64,000 bases of DNA from positions 3,206,080-3,270,079 of the forward strand of contig JAQFVV010000141.1 in the NCBI GenBank assembly GCA_028023455.1. Reading direction: 5' to 3'. The position numbers were made by a program, and so were the translations under genes. This DNA comes from Epiperipatus broadwayi (taxonomy: Eukaryota > Onychophora > Udeonychophora > Euonychophora > Peripatidae). The notes beneath the pieces are model-generated. The model was not told where the DNA came from and searched no databases. It saw nothing but the letters and a program-made list of their open reading frames with translations. This document shows, piece after piece, positions 11,114-23,875 of the stretch (within the stretch, counting starts at the first letter, position 1; the number at the start of each line of letters is the position of its first letter).

Positions 11114-12139
11114 CTATTAGTATCCCTGCACTTTCTGCATCGTGCTCCGCTTTACTATCGTTTGCCTCGCAGACGTCAAACGGTATTTCTGCATGATTAA
11201 TCCTTGCGTGTCGCTTTTCATAATCCAGCACGCATCCTGCTTTGCACATAAAGTCTGATCCCAGAATAGCATCATGTATCAACCCCTCCAAGATCAGCAT
11301 GACATGGTTGTATTCCTTCCCTGCGATCTTAATACTCACCCAAGCTTGCTCTGATGCCAACTTGGCTCTTTTCCCATTCGCCAGCCTTACGTATACATCC
11401 TTTAATGGCAAGGTTTTAATTTTCAAGTTACTCCGGTCCATTTCATTGAACGTTTTCTGCGAAATCACCGATACTTGGATTCCTGAGTCAAGTAGTGCAT
11501 TAATCGCCTTCCCTTCGATTCCTATTTCTATTTTAGGACATGATAGATATGCCATTCCCAGCTCGCCCCTCTCTTCATTTTGTACTAGGTTTGCTACTTG
11601 TCTGCAATTATCTTCTGCATTTCCCTCTTCCCTCCAATTTTCTTCATACTGTTTATCGTTATCTATCGTCCTGAGTATCTCTGCCGCTCGCTCTATGGTA
11701 TCATTCCCTATTATTATTTTTTGGACATTTTCTGGGAAGCCTCGCCTTACTATCTGCAGTATTTGTTGCTCAGACAGTTTGTATGCTGTGATTCTCCTTA
11801 ATCTCGCCACTTGTTTGCGGAAATATGTATTTAGTGATTCTTCTGTTCGCCATTTTTCTTGTGTTACCTGATGTTTAACAACTTCCTGAAGCCCCTCCCC
11901 CAATAACTCTTCAGTAATGCTTGTTTATATTCCTTAAAGTTCGTTGGCTTTATTCCCAGCGACTCCCACCAATTTTCGGCCTCATCTTGTATGTAGCTAA
12001 TAGCTATATTAACTTTGACCAACTTGCTGAACTCATTACATGAAAAAAAATGTTCTAGACTCTCTAAGTATCTATTCAGTTTTTTCCCTTCGTTTCTCGA
12101 GAAAGTCTTTATTTTGATAACCCGACTTGCTATTTCCAT
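11103..12139 (-). pseudogene. gag-pro: Gypsy gag-protease (one frameshift)
   Basis: Starts at ATG 12139 with MEIASRVIKIKTFSR; the first 90 codons contain a capsid-like helical stretch (FFSCNEFSKLVKVNIAISYI, AENWWESL). A one-base slip in a G run near 11904 moves the reading frame, after which it continues EGLQEVVKHQ... to 11103. The aspartic protease active site is LLDSGIQVSVIS (about residue 225 of the composite), with ILGSDFM as the downstream flap-region motif. No CCHC zinc knuckle is visible in Gag. The start lies about 350 bases downstream of the primer-binding site. Translation ends at three TAA codons following the slip site. Confidence 0.88.
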
Positions 12140-12466
12140 TTTACACCTATTTTATCTGACTTTATTTAATATGATTGTTTTTATTTTCTATTTGGAACGT
12201 GCGTACAATCCACACCTAACCTTCCCAATTCTTTTTTTTATGCTAAAATTCCGCGGAGTGTCCCTATGCCTCCACATTTTATATAATTTCAAAATCACTT
12301 TTACAGTTACGCTGCTTATACCATTTTCTAATCCTACTATCACGCTCCCTCCCACTTCTTTTTACTAGCTATCACTTATGTCACTCATACACGACTCTGG
12401 CCACACCGCTTAAAAACGTCCAGTCATGACTCACATTGGTCCTGCCATTCAAAACATTTAGTTTTG

Positions 12467-12484
12467 TTCCACGTTGATACGCCA
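12467..12484 (-). promoter_or_regulatory. Primer-binding site resembling tRNA-Lys
   Basis: Minus strand begins TGGCGTATCAACGTGGA two bases after the 5' LTR. It resembles the complement of a tRNA-Lys 3' end (TGGCGCCCAACGTGGGG, established) with an insertion and substitutions. Confidence 0.6.
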
Positions 12485-12486
12485 TT

Positions 12487-14299
12487 TATACCTATCCCCC
12501 TTTAACGTCGTCTTATAACTTTTATAAATATCACTTATATAACATCAATAAAATATTCAATATTTATAATAACAACTCGATACAGAACTTTATACCTCCC
12601 TCTTACACAAAATCCTATCATAGGGGCTATCGGTACCTCGGGTAGAGGGGTCAATATCATTTGCAAACATTCGCCAATAATATTAATACTCATTTACTAG
12701 ATTACACATTAGCCAACCAAACTCTTTATTTATTTAAAGGAAAAATCCAATGGGCACCAGCCGACCTTTGTCAACAAGTCTGCCTGACCAATATGATCTA
12801 GTACCCGCTCCTGTTAGCTCAGCTAAAACAATCAATGCAATACAAAATCCACCTACTTAAAAAAATCAATTTACGAATCTTTCTCTGCGCTAGTTTTCTC
12901 GCTTCCTTTCCCAAATTCTAATTTAAAATTTATTTCGCTCTCATAATCTCATAGGATATTCATATCCCATTTCTAAACTATAATTCATTATTATAACATT
13001 TATTATTTATTTGATCTACAATATTTATTCCCTTTTTTTTTTATAAGTAATCACTAACCCATTAAATCTCCGTTTACGCTGTTTCATTTCGTTTGGTCTT
13101 ATAATATAATTAATTACACTTTTGCTCAAATTTAGATAATATTTAATATAACAAAAATATCATATTATACATATATTTAGAAAATAATTATACACACACA
13201 AATATATTTGAAATCACAATAAAATCCCTTGATAATGGAGCTAAAAACAGTTAGTAATTATTGTTCGTAATATAAAGTTCAAAGTTTATTATTCCATACA
13301 TTACTACGGCTTTTAATTAGTGAATTAAGAATAAAATAAATATTACCTAGCATTCTCTTTTATGCCTAGTTCCGAGCGTAGCTTCTGATAGTATTTCCTT
13401 CGGTCAGTTAGCGCTAACTCTTTGCGATCCTTTTCCCGATGTCATTGGGATCCTGTGGGCTCCATCATGGACACTCTGCTTCCTTCTTGTTTTACGCGAA
13501 CATGATCGACCTTCGAACTTTCTGCTGTTGGTATTGCATGGAAGGATTCAGCTGGCTGTCCACACGATGGGTTTAACAATGCAGCATTATGTTTTATTTA
13601 ACTTTGGACGCATATTAATAATATGAATATGAATTTAAGAATAATCAACCGAACCGAATCAGAATCAAATTTTAATCATAATATCAAATTCAATCTAATA
13701 ACTTAACAATAGAAAGTTCGCCCCTTTTATATTTTACGGTCCTTATCTTGCGGATTCAATCTACATTCTGAATTTCTGCTATTGGACAATTATTTCTTTT
13801 CTTTCGACTCTCTACACAGTTTCATTGGTCATTCTTTAGATGATTGCAAATTTCAATTTCTTTGTTAGAGTTATTTCACTAATTAGCCATTTAATGGAAA
13901 TTTCTTATGTTTGTCATTAGCTCCCATTGTTTATTACATTCCTTTGATTATATCCCCCTTTTTTTTATTATAAGACAAAACGAACTCCACCTTGCTTTTT
14001 TTTTTTTCTAAACGCAATCTTAAATCAAATTTCAATTAAATCAAGTTTTAATTAAATCAAGTTTTTAATTCTTTAAGTTTTATTTAAATGTGATTCTAAA
14101 ATTATATCTTATAAAACTGTCTAATTTATGCTTTTAATGATAAACCCTTCAATGATAAAAAAAAATTTTTTTCTTTTATTTTACCCTACAAGACCTTTTA
14201 TTTTTATTAAATATTTAAACAAATCTTTTATCAATTTATATTTCTCCAAAATTATGTGTAACTCCGAAGAAAACACACTCCTTCCTGATGTATCTCGGT

Positions 14300-14302
<3 letters not shown>
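12487..14302 (-). repeat. 5' LTR of the Gypsy element
   Basis: Collinear with 6457-8273. Plus-strand ends are tatacc and ggtaca. The promoter of the element should lie here in minus orientation; no TATA box is distinguishable in such AT-rich DNA. Confidence 0.92.

Positions 14303-14336
<34 letters not shown>
14303..14336. repeat. (TA)n microsatellite, Gypsy insertion site
   Basis: TA run between the Gypsy LTR and a Penelope-like hairpin. The matching half of the split tract lies at 6445-6456. Confidence 0.9.
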
Positions 14337-14341
<5 letters not shown>

Positions 14342-15132
14342 CAAAACTACCCCAAATCCAAAATTAAACCAGACCAGCATAAAAACAATATTAAAACACA
14401 ACCTAAGGTTTCACTGCTACAAGCAGACTTCTCAAGAGTAAAGAACTACCAAAAACTACACAATATATATAAGATTAAAAACTACCCACAAATCCATTCA
14501 CGTCCCATCCACCCTTAATATTAAAAGAACTCTTAAATAAGTTAATTGCTTCAGAATAATAAATTTTCAATAATAAAGACTCTTTAATTCTTCTTTTGAT
14601 TTCATTTCTCTCAAAGAATACAACCTTAGCTTCATCAAAATCAATAGTGTGGCCTATTCCTGGTGTAGTATATTTTATTCTTTGTTTATTTTGTAAGAAG
14701 GTTTACATAGGTCAGAGTAGTTTGAGTTTAAAGGAAAGAATAAAGGTTCATAAAAGTACAGTTAAAAATAGATATCTTAGTTCTGCTTTGTATGTCCATG
14801 AAAAAGATACAGGCCACACTATTGATTTTGATGAAGCTAAGGTTGTCTTCTTTGAGAGAAATGAAATCAAAAAAAGAATTAAAGAGTCTTTATTATTGAA
14901 AATGTATTATTCTGAAGCACTTAACTTATTTAAGAGTTCTTTTAATATTAAGGGTGGGTGGGAAGTGAATGGATTTGTGGGTAGTTTTTAATATTATATA
15001 TATTGTGTAGTTTTTGGTAGTTCTTTACACTTGAGAAGTCTGCTTGTAGCAGTGAAACCTTAGGTTGTGTTTTAATATTATTTTTATGCTAGTCTGGTTT
15101 AATTTTGGATTTGGGGTAGTTTTGATTTTATA
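14333..15132. mobile_element. Penelope-like element hairpin (locus a)
   Basis: Left arm 14333-14655 is the reverse complement of right arm 14811-15132, with a 155-base centre. Both arms contain the 3' part of a GIY-YIG endonuclease gene plus its 3' flank, arranged head to head with 3' ends outward. Matching words include 'ccacactattgattttgatgaag' (in two pieces) and 'acaagcagacttctcaag'. TA repeats lie on both sides (14303-14336 and 15163-15179). Confidence 0.85.
14661..14991 (+). pseudogene. GIY-YIG endonuclease domain of a Penelope-like element
   Basis: The open frame reads GVVYFILCLFCKKVYIGQSS, giving the GIY (GVVY) and YIG (VYIG) motifs with two Cys between, followed by LKERIKVHKS with the usual Arg and His and then GHTIDFDEAKVVFFE, a conserved block in the C-terminal part. 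It ends at a stop at 14991. The 20 or so codons upstream of 14661 that remain open are read through the opposite arm of the hairpin and are not protein. The reverse transcriptase part is absent, so the gene is 5'-truncated. The enzyme would nick DNA during target-primed reverse transcription. Confidence 0.85.
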
Positions 15133-15179
15133 TTGATTAGTTTAGCTTTATGCTTGTATTGTTTATATATATATATATA

Positions 15180-17979
15180 GAAGCTGGAAATGTAGTACAT
15201 ATTCCTGCTTCATCTAGTGCCAATGTCATCAGCACTAGTCTGGGTTTGAACCCAATCTTTATTAACTGACACTCATCTCATAATAGGTGGTAGTATATTT
15301 TAATCAATATTATAATCTTTTATATTTCATTAATCTTATTTTATAATTAAAACTAACTTTTTTATATTAGTTTATTTATTTTATATTTGTAAAAATGTAT
15401 ATTGTGTTTATTTTATCAAATTGAATTGAATCCTAGATATCTATAAAATGTTACAAATATTTCAAATTCTTTATTAAAGTTCATTTTCTTCAATAAATCA
15501 GTTGGTAACATTTTATATTTATCTTTTAATCAATGTACATTTGAGAATCAATTATTTAAACAATGTAAGATTTGTAAGAAATATTTTGTAAATTTCTACT
15601 TAAGTTTATGTCAAATATGTTTAAAAGTCATTGTACCAAATTCCTAAAATTTTTCTGAATAAATGTTACATTTTTGTTAATCTAAACCTTAATTAAATAG
15701 GCTTGTTAATACAATGACTGATAAACTTAATATGGTTGTTGTTGTTGTTGTTTTTTAATTAGCAAATCAACCCTTGGGGCATGTAGGATTATAGATTTCC
15801 CTCCAAAGCACCAACCTCAGAGGATTGCTTAAAGAAATTACAATTGGTTGTGGTCAGTGTAAATTCAATCCTATAGATAAAGATCAGAACACATAAATAG
15901 TGAAAATTTGATAAGGATTATTATTATTGAGTTTACTGAAGAGAAGTGATTAATTTATATATATATATCGTGCCTAAAGAAATGATGGGGTGAAAAGATC
16001 GGTCGTTTGCTTCTCAGAAATTTTATTTGACTTGTTTTCAAAATCTATATTAATTTATATTTTATATCTGTGTAATGTTTATACGGCTTGGTTTAAAATG
16101 CGTCTTTTAATTTTATTCAATTTAAAATATCAATTCTTATAAAATTTTACATTATTTTGATGCGGCAAATTAAATTAATTTTTGTCGGTTTGTTTAGATT
16201 ATTTGACTTACTGAAATGGCCAACTACAAAATTCAATGAGATATTAACTTAAAATCCTCCCCCTGTTATTTTTTTTTAATTTAAAAATCATTCCTTCCGT
16301 AAATTAATTAATAGAAAGCTCATTTAGTTTTGTACCTCATATATATATTTATTTGAATGATTGAAATTATTTTAAAAGTATCTTACTATTACCTCGAATT
16401 TAAAATAGCCCTGTAATTATTTCTGAAAGAATAAATAATTTTAGTGAATCAATTAAGTAAAAGTTATCATAGAATTTTATCAGTATATATATTTCATAGA
16501 TATATTTTATTTGTCAAAAAATATTAAAATTATGATTTACAATTTATTAGTTTGATATTTAATGCTTGTCTATGTTAATTAAAGACAAGTCCTATTTTGT
16601 AATCTTCCATGATGAGTGGGGAAAACAATTTTATATTTTAGTTTTAATTCTTGCCTTTCTTTTTGTAATATAATTTACTATTCATTCATTAATGACCTAA
16701 CATTTCTGGGACTTTACATTATATCAGGGAGCCAATGATTTTAATCAGGATTTATTATTTTGTTAATGATACACTATCTATCTATATATGGCTAAGGCAT
16801 TGTGTATTTATAGTTACAACCATTTTTTTTTATTGTTATTCTTGCTTTGCTACAAACCTCTTAGGACCTTCAGAAATTTAACTGACCAGTCCAATCTTTC
16901 ACACTCCCTCAAAGTAGACATAGTTCATACCAAGGGATACATTTTCAGGCATTGCCATTTAAAATATGTGTTTGGGAAGTCCAGCACATCAAAAATATTT
17001 TATTATTATTCAGAGACATGCTTTGGCTAGAGGGCTAACATTTCTCTTATCTACCTGTACATATCAGGAATTTCTTTTAGCAAAGCCACCTCCTTTATTT
17101 CGTTGTAATCTATAATAACATACTGCCTTTTTCATCATTTTATATCTTTATTTAGCAAACCTGAAATGCTCTCTGCCATGGTGGCATGTCCTTTACAAAC
17201 ACATTTTGTAATTATTTAAATCTGACTGTATAATTGTCAATTATTTATTTAAGAACTATTTTGTTTTCCACACTCATTATATACAAATGATTTTAAATGT
17301 AATAGTGTTTTAAATGCCCATCTTTCATATTTTGTAATATATAGATAAACAAATTTATTTGTAATATCTTATTTTATTGCTGATTGGTTTTTGGCTGACC
17401 AATTAACAAACTTTTACATTGTTTGTCAAAGCCACATCAAAACGAATTAAAGAAAATAAAACCAAGTTATATAAACAAAGACTACTTATTTTATACTAAA
17501 TTCTTTAATAAATTCCTATAATATTGTTATTTTAAATAAGCTTAGTTTGTCATCACTCCCAATCTCTAAGGTTAATTACTCTATTTATTTAAATATTTCT
17601 TTGATTTAAATTCACTTCTTTGTAATGTTGCTATAAAGAATTATCATTATTATGGTTCAAACCATTAATAATCAATCAAATCATATCTGTACCATTCTGC
17701 AATCGTCAGAATCCATTAAATCATTGATTTTTCATATAAACCCTTTATTATTTTGAGTCTTTATGTGAACCATGACCTCCAGCTGGGATGGAATAACACC
17801 AAGCACTGCTAGTGTCATCACAAACGTTATCCATTAGTCAGAGAGGCAATAGTTTAGGCAAATAGGTTAGGATTCATCCTTGTACCTGACATATGTACCT
17901 TGTGCAAGGTTGGATTCAAGGTACTTTTGCTTGGATTATTGGTCTTGTTGAATGAATACACGATTTTGACCGGCACACT
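15180..17979. repeat. 2.8 kb interspersed repeat, copy 1
   Basis: Begins 'gaagctggaaatgtagtacat' after a TA run and ends '...cacacgattttgac' style sequence before another TA run. It is collinear with 42750-48406, sharing the start, 'gatggggtgaaaagat', 'tattcttgctttgctaca' and 'ttggattattggtcttgttg'. No conserved protein frame exists between copies; the frame at 16788-17030 is not kept in the other copy. A 'gggtttgaaccc' word near 15242 looks like an RNA polymerase III B box, but no A box was found. Family unknown. Confidence 0.8.
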
Positions 17980-19465
17980 ATATATATATTAAAATAAAAC
18001 TTGTTTTCTTTTTAAACATATTTTCAAGAACCTTTTGCCCTGACATATATAAAATAAGAAAATCTGTTAACAGATTTTTAAAGAAACTCTTAACATATTT
18101 TATTCATGTTTTCCCTATATATATTATATGGGTTAGATTATCTATCCACATACGAATTTACAGTATTAACAACAAAATTAGCAATTTAACTTCTAACTTT
18201 AATAATATAATAAACATTTTTTATAAATATTACGTGAACTTTGTACGCTATAATTTTACTAATCCTATCTAATTATAGCGTTCTTTTGTATGTAAATAAA
18301 TAATACTGTTTAGACAAACATGAATGTTTTACAAGCTAATTTTAAGAGTATTAACATTAAATAGGTTCGAAACTAGCCCAGACAAGTAGGCAATCAGATT
18401 CATGGTGAAACTGTAAAGGATTGGGAAAGTTACCGTTCAACTGCATCATCACCTAGCCCTACAGTCATAGCTAACCGAACATTACCCAAACATGTTGGTA
18501 AAGATAATTTATATATTTCTTTAAATAATCTTTTTAATAATAAAATCTACATAACGAAAATTAAGAACGTACAACAGAAGTTTTACATTATTGCTAAATA
18601 TTTCATTAAAACCAATTAGAATATTTAACGATTAATTATTAATAAAATTAGAAAAAAAAACATACGCAGCCAATCCAGATAATATTAATAAAGTAATTAA
18701 AACAGTTCAGATTACACTTAAGTTTTATCTAGGCGAATGTCTATATAGGTATTAGAAACTTTCTAGTTAACATTAGTTTGTAAACATATAATTAATCGCA
18801 AATCCGTGAGTGAATAATATTAACTTACTAGTAATTCTGGGTAGCCCATAGATTCTTGTGGTTTATACATATATTTCTTGGGATTCTGAGCTCACTGAAA
18901 GTTGATTGATTTACTCTGTTGACATTTCCACTTTTCTGTTCAGTTGCAATGTACGTCTAGACGTGGAGCTTATGGAGTGACCTTTTTATGACGAGAGAAG
19001 GTGTCCACAAAATGCTCCGGTTTCTATTCCTGCCTGACACATTGGTTCAGGAAATAAATATTCCTAATTTTTTCTTATGGTTGGGAGAACAAAGGATCCA
19101 CAATTAGGCCCTATCCTCTAATCCATACAGAGTCAATGAAATCTTTAGCACAAATAACCCTGTGGCAATTTTCCTGCCCTTTTATAACCTCAAGTCAGTT
19201 TTTAGATTTCTCTGCATTTGTTCTTACATTTTGTTATCAAAACACAAGTTGGTAATCTTGTACATTTAATTTACTTTTTTGTTGCAAAGTTTTCTTTCTT
19301 GTAAATTCTTTGGCCACCTTTAATTAGCGGTGATACATTGGTTGTAATCTTTTGCATTTGGAATTACCTTTATTTATTTGGTTCTATAATCTGCAAATAT
19401 TTTTATTCCTTTCAATTTCAACTTTTATTTTTAATTAAATAGATAATACATTTTCATTGTGAATA
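17980..19465. other. AT-rich non-coding DNA
   Basis: No ORF or paired repeat recognised. 'aggttcgaaac' near 18363 resembles a B box without a convincing A box. Confidence 0.4.
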
Positions 19466-20800
19466 TATAAAATAAGTTATATTAAATATTATTTCTGTAG
19501 TTTCCTGTATAATAAAAATATAATAGCTGACACTTTAGTACAATAACAAATACTTTCCTCAGAGTTTCTTCTTTTCAAATCTTAAGAATGTGTATGGTAA
19601 GATTTAAAATTGTTATTTTTTTTCTTTTGTTATTTTCCCCTCATTTTAAAATTCTATTGGTTGAGAATTTTTAAAAATTATTTTATCCTCCAATAGCTTT
19701 TTCCAAATATTGTTAATTTTTTTTAATTTACACTTTTCATTTATGCTCTTGGGTCTTTTAAAAATATCTGTAGCTTCCGTTAGCAATATCGAGTCATATT
19801 GTTAATTTTTTGTCAGAATATGTGTTTTGGTAAAGTTGATATCATGGTTAGATAATTTAATGTGTGAATAAATGACTGATGAATTAGATGTTTCTATAAC
19901 TGCCAAAATATGTTCTTCCTTTCTTAGGTTTATTCTATGATTGATTTGTCCAATATATTAATGTAAAAAAAGTCAACATAAAATTTTGTATACACCATAA
20001 GTCTCCAAAAGAATTTTGTCTTTAAGGCATGGAAAAGTATCATTATTTTTTTTAAAATGTAGTATGAATTGTGTAGATATTTTTTTTTTTTCAAACATTA
20101 CCAAATTTTATCAGTTACTCTATTTATATATGCCAGATCAGTCCCGATTTCTAACGTAACAAAATCATATTTTTTGTTACTTCAAAAATTAAGACTTGTT
20201 TGACATATATAAATGAAGTAATTGATAAAATTCATAATGTTTTAAAGAAAAAAATAATATATACACAATTTATACGCATTAAAAATATTTAAGTTTTCCC
20301 ATGCATTAAAGATAAAATTCATTTGGAGTCTCATTAGTCTAGTATATAAAACTCCATGTGAAGTTAATAAAAATTCATACATTGGACAGACCAATCATTG
20401 AATAAACATTAGAAAGAAAGAACAGATTTTGCCAGTTAGGGGAAAATGTAATAGTCTGTAAAAAGTGAACAGTATGACTAGAGATTGCTAAGGGAACCTA
20501 CAGATACTTTTAAAAGGCCTAAGAACATAAATGAAAAGTGTCAATTAAAGAAAATTAACAATATTTGGAAAAAGCTATTGGAGGATAAAATATTTTTCTA
20601 CAATTTGTCAATCAATAGAATTTGAAAATAAGGAGGAAATGCCATTGAACAAAAAATAACGATTTTAAATCTCACCATACACATTCTTATGATTTGAGAA
20701 AGAAAAAAATATGTGGATAGTACTTGTTATTATACTAAAACGTTAGCTATTTACCTATTATATTGTTTATAAATGGAAACTCCCAGAAATTATATTATGA
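19466..20800. mobile_element. Penelope-like element hairpin (locus b)
   Basis: Left arm of about 700 bp (19466-20164) and right arm (20171-20800) are reverse complements around a six-base centre flanked by GTAACAAAA and TTTTTGTTAC. Arms share 'ccaatagctttttccaaatattgttaa' (split by mismatches), 'ctccatg/catggag' and the endonuclease region. Each arm carries a decayed GIY-YIG segment: on the minus strand GVYK...YIGQ at about 19940-20000, on the plus strand VYKTPCEVNKNSYIGQTNH at 20342-20397. The 3' ends point outward. The frames are broken by stops and no reverse transcriptase is seen. Confidence 0.75.
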
Positions 20801-20811
20801 ATATATATATA

Positions 20812-21960
20812 TGATCAATAGATGGCGTTTTGCCAAAACCATCGAACAAAGCGTATATTTGTTTACATAAATGACAAGAGTCTGAATTCACTATCTCTTT
20901 CATTTGCTCACCCTCAGATCAGCTGATTTCAATCTAATTTTCTATCATCAGTGAAGAATAGAGCTGGAAACTAGATGTAAACACTGACTCCAAGTGTTTA
21001 TGCAAAAAGTTTCTATCAGTTTGCAAGCATGAATTTTTCAGACCGGTAAAGTCTTCAAACTCAGCCTAACAAGCCAGATAGCTACATGGGTCTGATCTCA
21101 GTTCAGTTTTACCACATAGTCAAAGCATCTGCAATATATATTATTGCAAAAATCTTTAAAGGTACATTTATGAAAAACAAAAACAAGTTATAATCACGTA
21201 ACTTGATATTGCTTGTATTTATGATCAATAAATGGCGCTTTACCAAAACCACAGAACAAGCATATATTTGTTTACATAAACGACAAAAGAGTCAGAATTC
21301 ACTATCTCTTTCATTTGCTCACCCTCAGATCAGCTGATTTCAAGCTAATTTTCTAGCATCAGTGAAGGATAGAGCTAGAAACTACATCTAAACACTGACT
21401 CCAAGTGTTTATGCAAAAAGTTTCTATTAGTTTGCAAGCATGAATTTTTCAGACCCAGTAAAGTCTTCAAACTCAGCCATCTATTGATCATAAATACAAG
21501 CGATATCAAGTTACGTGATTATAACTTGTTTTTGTTTTTCATAAATGTACCTTTACAGGTTTTTGCAAAGATATATATATATATTGCAGAGGCTTTGACT
21601 ATGTGGTGAAACTGAACTGAGATCAGACCCATGAAGCTATCTGGCTTGTTAGACTGAGTTTGAAGACTTTACTGGTTTGAAAAATTCATGCTTGCAAACT
21701 GATAGAAACTTTTTGCGTAAACACTTGGAGTCAGTGTTTAGATCTAGTTTGTAGTTCTATCCTTCACTGATGATAGAAAATTAGCTTGACATCAGCTGAT
21801 CTGAAGGTGAGCAAACAAAAGAAATAGTGAATTATGACTCTTTTGTCGTTTATGTAAACAAATATACGCTTTGTTGGGTGGTTTTGGTAAAATGCCATCT
21901 ATTGATCATAAATACAAGCGATATCTAGTTTCGTGATTATAACTTGTTTTTGTTTTTCAT
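20812..21960. repeat. Foldback repeat 3: A-B-A-B'-A' structure
   Basis: Segment A (20812-21066) and segment B (21067-21221) are followed by a second direct A (21222-21478), then by inverted B (21479-21651) and inverted A (about 21652-21903), and finally a partial inverted B (21911-21960). Edge words are 'tgatcaatagatggcg' and 'ccatctattgatca'. TA runs border both ends (20799-20811 and 21959-21973). It is non-coding and of unknown family. Confidence 0.85.
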
Positions 21961-21974
21961 ATATATATATATAT

Positions 21975-23284
21975 TGCTTAAGTTCAAATCAATATGTTTA
22001 AATAAATGACGTTTATTGTTATAATAGATTACTTAGGTCACATGTTAAATCTTTCATGTTTAGTTTTTACTCGTTTTCATTGTATAGCACAAATTTTGCA
22101 ATAGTGTGTGTAATTTTATATTCAACAATAAACAAATTTGAAATATAAAATATAACACAACAATTATTTATAAAAAATGTCATATCTAATATTTATTAAA
22201 TAAATAAATAGAAAGTATAATTTTTAATTAAAATCATAAATAAAATGCAGAAAAAAATTGGAGTTTAAATATTTGAATAGATAAAAATTACCAATAAAAA
22301 GAAACAAAAATGTTTTTTTTTACAAACGATGGCAAACAAATTTGTTTAGAAAATAATAATGTATGTAAATAGAAATTACTGTTAAAATAAGTGGAAATGT
22401 ATAGTTATTTAGAAATATATTCAGAGATAATAATGCTGCATTCATTTATTTATTTTTAATTTAATATTTTCTGTCAGATGTCTTTTATCATTTGTTGCAT
22501 CTTTATCAATAGAGAGTGACTCAAAATTTGCCTCCTATAATCAATTATAAAGACAATATAATAATAGTCTTTAGTAGTAAAAAATATCCACTACTAAAAA
22601 TATTTTGACTTGGTAGTAACAGAAGAATGAAAAAATGATTGAAATATGTTATTTTTATTTTGTTTTCTTAATAATCATAAAGGCACATCTACAATTCATT
22701 TTCAAAATACAATGTTTTGTTAGTCTACAACAAGGGCATTATTAAACTTGTATTGTTACTGTTGGTATTTCATAATTTTTCAACTTTACTCTTTCACATC
22801 AATCTACAACTTCTCAATGACATTACTAATTACATTACTATAATGATTAGTAGGGTTTTTTATAAATATACATATATTTAAAAAAATGTGAGTGAAAAAT
22901 TATAATATGTGAATGTTTATGTTAAGTAATTTAAACGTAATGTTTTGATAGCTAGTATTAGTCGCATTATAAAATCAAAAAAGTATAGACCAATCACTAT
23001 GTGAAGAATAGTATTACTCTTGCTCAGAAAAATAGTTCTATAAATATATCAACATGTTCATTTTTTCCTTAGAAGCTATCAACTAACAGGAATATAAAAT
23101 AGTGTATTTAAACTTTTTTTTGACGGATAAAATGACGAATTGCTATAAAATAATCATGACCTTAAAATTATATCACCTTGTAATAAGTTATATTTTTACG
23201 TCATCATTATTATTAATAACATTCACCAATTATCTGCCACATATTTAATTTTTTAGGAATTTGGTAAATAACTTTGCCAACGAT
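21975..23284. other. AT-rich non-coding DNA
   Basis: No coding frame, paired repeat or RNA gene was recognised. Confidence 0.45.
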
Positions 23285-23790
23285 TTTTTTCATCTGTTTC
23301 TTTTGAAATATCAAATATAATCCCATTATTACCTGGAACTTTTTCTTTTCTCATAAATTTGAACGCATTTCTCACTACTTTATTAAAAATCCTGACAATT
23401 CAGAAGTTATAGTAGTTTTCGAAAATATTGTTCCTTGTTTTATTTTATTGCTATATGATTGTTGATAGAATCCTTCTAGACATTTCATAATATTATTATT
23501 TTTTAATAATATTTTTTTTCTTAATGCACGAATAGGTGGTTTCTTACTGTTAACAAGATGATTTTTATTATCTCCTATAGCTTTTTTTAACAATTATTGT
23601 CGTATCTTGCCAATTCTCTTTCACTTCATTTTACAAAATTCTAGATATTCAGTCTTTCTTAATGCATCATTTTTATATATAACTATATTGCTTGTTGTCT
23701 TCATGTACAGTTTAGTCTGAATAAAAAATTTTCTGGTCAATTGCTGCTTTTTGTGCCGCTAATATTGATTCAGTTTTTAAAGCGTATTAC
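23285..23790 (-). pseudogene. Decayed RTE-type LINE fragment
   Basis: On the minus strand this matches the linker between endonuclease and reverse transcriptase of the RTE element at 49352-52167. 'catttctcact...cttta' and 'cattattacctgga' correspond to 50750-50830, and 'cattttacaaaattctagatattca' (split) with 'tttctggtcaattgctgctttt' corresponds to 51095-51215. The only frame above 60 codons (23375-23593) contains the equivalent of the EGFYQQSYSNK stretch ([11 protein letters not shown] in the better copy). It is heavily mutated and non-functional. Confidence 0.75.
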
Positions 23791-23822
23791 TTATCATCTT
23801 ATTGATTTTGTTCAAACAATTC

Positions 23823-23824
<2 letters not shown>

Positions 23825-23872
<48 letters not shown>
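23825..23872. repeat. (TA)n microsatellite
   Basis: Uninterrupted TA run. Confidence 0.95.

Positions 23873-23875
<3 letters not shown>

Larger units (their letters stand above)
6457..14302 (-). mobile_element. Ty3/Gypsy LTR retrotransposon, full-length but damaged
   Basis: Two direct LTRs of about 1.82 kb bound a 4.2 kb interior that encodes Gag, aspartic protease, reverse transcriptase, RNase H and integrase in the Gypsy order on the minus strand. A primer-binding site lies at 12467-12484 and a polypurine tract at 8274-8293. Both outer flanks are TA repeat, consistent with insertion into a (TA)n tract and a 4 bp ATAT duplication (6453-6456 and 14303-14306). LTRs differ at scattered positions, so the insertion is not very recent. 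Pol has two nonsense codons and one frameshift and gag one frameshift. No env frame is present. The clade within Gypsy was not determined. Confidence 0.95.

Noticed and set aside
16788-17030. 80-codon frame with a hydrophobic stretch in repeat copy 1.
   Set aside because: The paralogous frame at 47095-47310 keeps only a short similar segment and shifts elsewhere, so coding is not conserved.
18355-18380. tRNA gene suggested by aggttcgaaac.
   Set aside because: No cloverleaf can be folded around it and no A box is present.
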